A DNA stretch of 6,600 nt, from the NCBI GenBank assembly GCA_030642465.1, contig DAOWNS010000106.1, positions 1-6,600 on the forward strand. The letters are read 5' to 3'. Below, in pieces: positions 5,958 to 6,600 of the stretch. Numbering within the stretch: the stretch's first letter is position 1; each line of letters begins with the position of its first letter. The notes beneath the pieces were generated by a model. The model made no database searches. It was not told the DNA's origin and saw nothing but the letters and a program-made list of their open reading frames with translations. Made by a program: the position numbers and the translations under genes. Source of the stretch: Candidatus Thorarchaeota archaeon. Its GTDB lineage: Archaea; Asgardarchaeota; Thorarchaeia; Thorarchaeales; Thorarchaeaceae.

Positions 5958-6494
5958 TTAGAGCTCTGATGCACGGGTTTCCGCTTCTTCAGCCTCTGCG
6001 TACTCAAACAGCCTCTTATGAGCCTGTGCAAGTAGATTCCAAACCTCTTTGTCCTTGGGTTGAAGTTCAAGGTAACGCTTGAGGAAATCTCTCATGTCTT
6101 CGCTCTTGTTGAGCTTTTCATAGCACAGAGCACTATAGTACAATGCCCTCTTGTGGTCCTTCCCCGGGCCTATGACCTCATTGAAGGCCTCAAGGGCGGC
6201 TGTCCATTCTTGCTCCTCGAAAAGCACCAATCCATCCTTGAATCTATCTTCAAGCTCCTGGTACTCCGACATTCTTGACGAGTAGCTTCCTAAGAGCGTG
6301 CAAGAAGTGCAGCACACGAACATAGACATGAGAACAACTGTGAACCCGATAATAATCCCCGGATCTAAAGCTATGTACCCGTAACCTGCGAGAAAAGCCA
6401 GTCCGCCGCCGCTGATAATAATGACAGCAACTCCCAAGCCAATTCTCTTGAAACTGAGCTTCTTTGACATATCCGATGAATTTTCAGGGGCCAT
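5958..6494 (-). CDS. Membrane-anchored tetratricopeptide repeat (TPR) protein
   Basis: This 178-residue protein has a short basic N-terminus (KKLSFKR) and two hydrophobic membrane segments at about 18-40 and 46-69. The second contains three cysteines (CCTSC, 61-65). A soluble C-terminal part (about 75-178) follows, made of three TPR-like helix pairs at about 82-110, 114-147 and 149-178. The repeats show the usual small residues and turns, for example ALEAFNEVI, RALYYSALCYEKL and LELQPKDKEVWNLLAQAHK. With a short loop between the two helices, both termini would be on the same side, probably the cytoplasm. TPR domains bind protein partners; no catalytic residues are seen, so a scaffold or assembly role is an inference. 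The ATG at 6494 is preceded by GAGGT with a 7-base gap; the ATG at residue 9 has no such site. The next gene, 27 bases on, is the GH36 enzyme, which suggests co-transcription but not necessarily a shared function. Confidence 0.8.
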   Translation of the reverse strand: MAPENSSDMSKKLSFKRIGLGVAVIIISGGGLAFLAGYGYIALDPGIIIGFTVVLMSMFVCCTSCTLLGSYSSRMSEYQELEDRFKDGLVLFEEQEWTAALEAFNEVIGPGKDHKRALYYSALCYEKLNKSEDMRDFLKRYLELQPKDKEVWNLLAQAHKRLFEYAEAEEAETRASEL

Positions 6495-6600
6495 AGCTCG
6501 AACCTCAGACTATCGGAACAGTCTTGGCTTTTAGGTATGGCGAATCAATCAACGGAATTCGAGTTTCGGATATCGAGCTCGGAGATCTTTTTCTTTTCCC
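6495..6600 (-). promoter_or_regulatory. Non-coding leader and possible promoter region of the TPR-GH36 unit
   Basis: No convincing reading frame is seen here. On the minus strand GAGGT at 6506-6502 is the Shine-Dalgarno site of the TPR gene. Immediately upstream, AGACT and AGTCT (6507-6524) form a 5-bp inverted repeat with an 8-base loop. A weak TATA-like CTAAAAG lies at 6534-6528. The far end, 6588-6600, is a pyrimidine tract on the plus strand (purine-rich on the minus strand). It could be a BRE-like element, or a T-rich terminator of a gene outside the window. None of the promoter elements is strong. Confidence 0.3.
6554..6587 (+). repeat. Three tandem GGAnnTC motifs with 13-14 base period
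   Basis: GGAATTC starts at 6554, GGATATC at 6568 and GGAGATC at 6581. The first two are followed by CGAG-type sequence as well (GAGTTTC after the first, GAGCTC after the second), so the units resemble each other over about 13 bases. They lie 60-93 bases upstream of the TPR start, where an operator or transcription factor site could be. The motifs are directly seen; any role is a guess, and the run is short enough for chance. Confidence 0.3.

Noticed and set aside
1..6600. CRISPR array, tRNA, rRNA, insertion sequence or phage genes
   Set aside because: No regularly spaced repeats, cloverleaf-like sequence, transposase motifs or terminal inverted repeats were seen by eye; nearly all of the window is accounted for by metabolic genes.

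Overview
The window reads as a compact microbial chromosome segment, most likely archaeal. It is gene-dense with almost no intergenic space. Four of the five leftward genes start with GTG or TTG, and Shine-Dalgarno sequences of the GAGGT/GGTGA type lie on the stop codons of upstream genes. The divergent gene has an apparently leaderless start behind an AT-rich box. Base composition is balanced. The assignment to Archaea is an inference from gene style and protein resemblance. I cannot name a phylum, and a bacterium with similar genes is not excluded.

Layout from left to right. Positions 1-1118 (minus) hold most of a 3-isopropylmalate dehydratase large subunit (LeuC type), cut by the left window edge. 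Positions 1129-2286 (minus) hold an isopropylmalate/isocitrate dehydrogenase-family enzyme (LeuB type). Positions 2297-2653 (minus) hold a 118-residue cysteine-containing protein that I do not recognise. These three are 10 bases apart each and form a leftward operon, transcribed small protein, then leuB, then leuC; a small subunit (leuD) would be expected beyond position 1. Positions 2692-3594 (plus) carry a divergently transcribed fumarylacetoacetate hydrolase (FAH) family enzyme. It converges, with only 5 bases between stop codons, on a 776-residue GH36 alpha-galactosidase-type glycoside hydrolase (3600-5930, minus). The GH36 gene lies 27 bases downstream of a small membrane-anchored TPR protein (5958-6494, minus), and these two form a second leftward unit. 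Positions 6495-6600 are non-coding.

How the genes work together. LeuC and LeuB catalyse consecutive steps: isomerisation of a 2-alkylmalate, then its oxidative decarboxylation. This is the classic chain-elongation route to leucine and, with other substrates, to related 2-oxoacids. The FAH-type protein acts on 2-oxoacid-like substrates in characterised relatives, so a metabolic link is possible but not shown. The GH36 enzyme would hydrolyse alpha-galactosides inside the cell. The TPR protein is probably a membrane-tethered scaffold of unknown partner.

I see no tRNA, rRNA, CRISPR array, transposon or prophage signature. The points most worth a second look are the unknown small protein leading the leu operon, the hairpin that occludes the leuC ribosome binding site, and the short divergent promoter region with a single AT-rich box. 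Further ones are the extra C-terminal domain on the GH36 enzyme and a short tandem motif upstream of the TPR gene.
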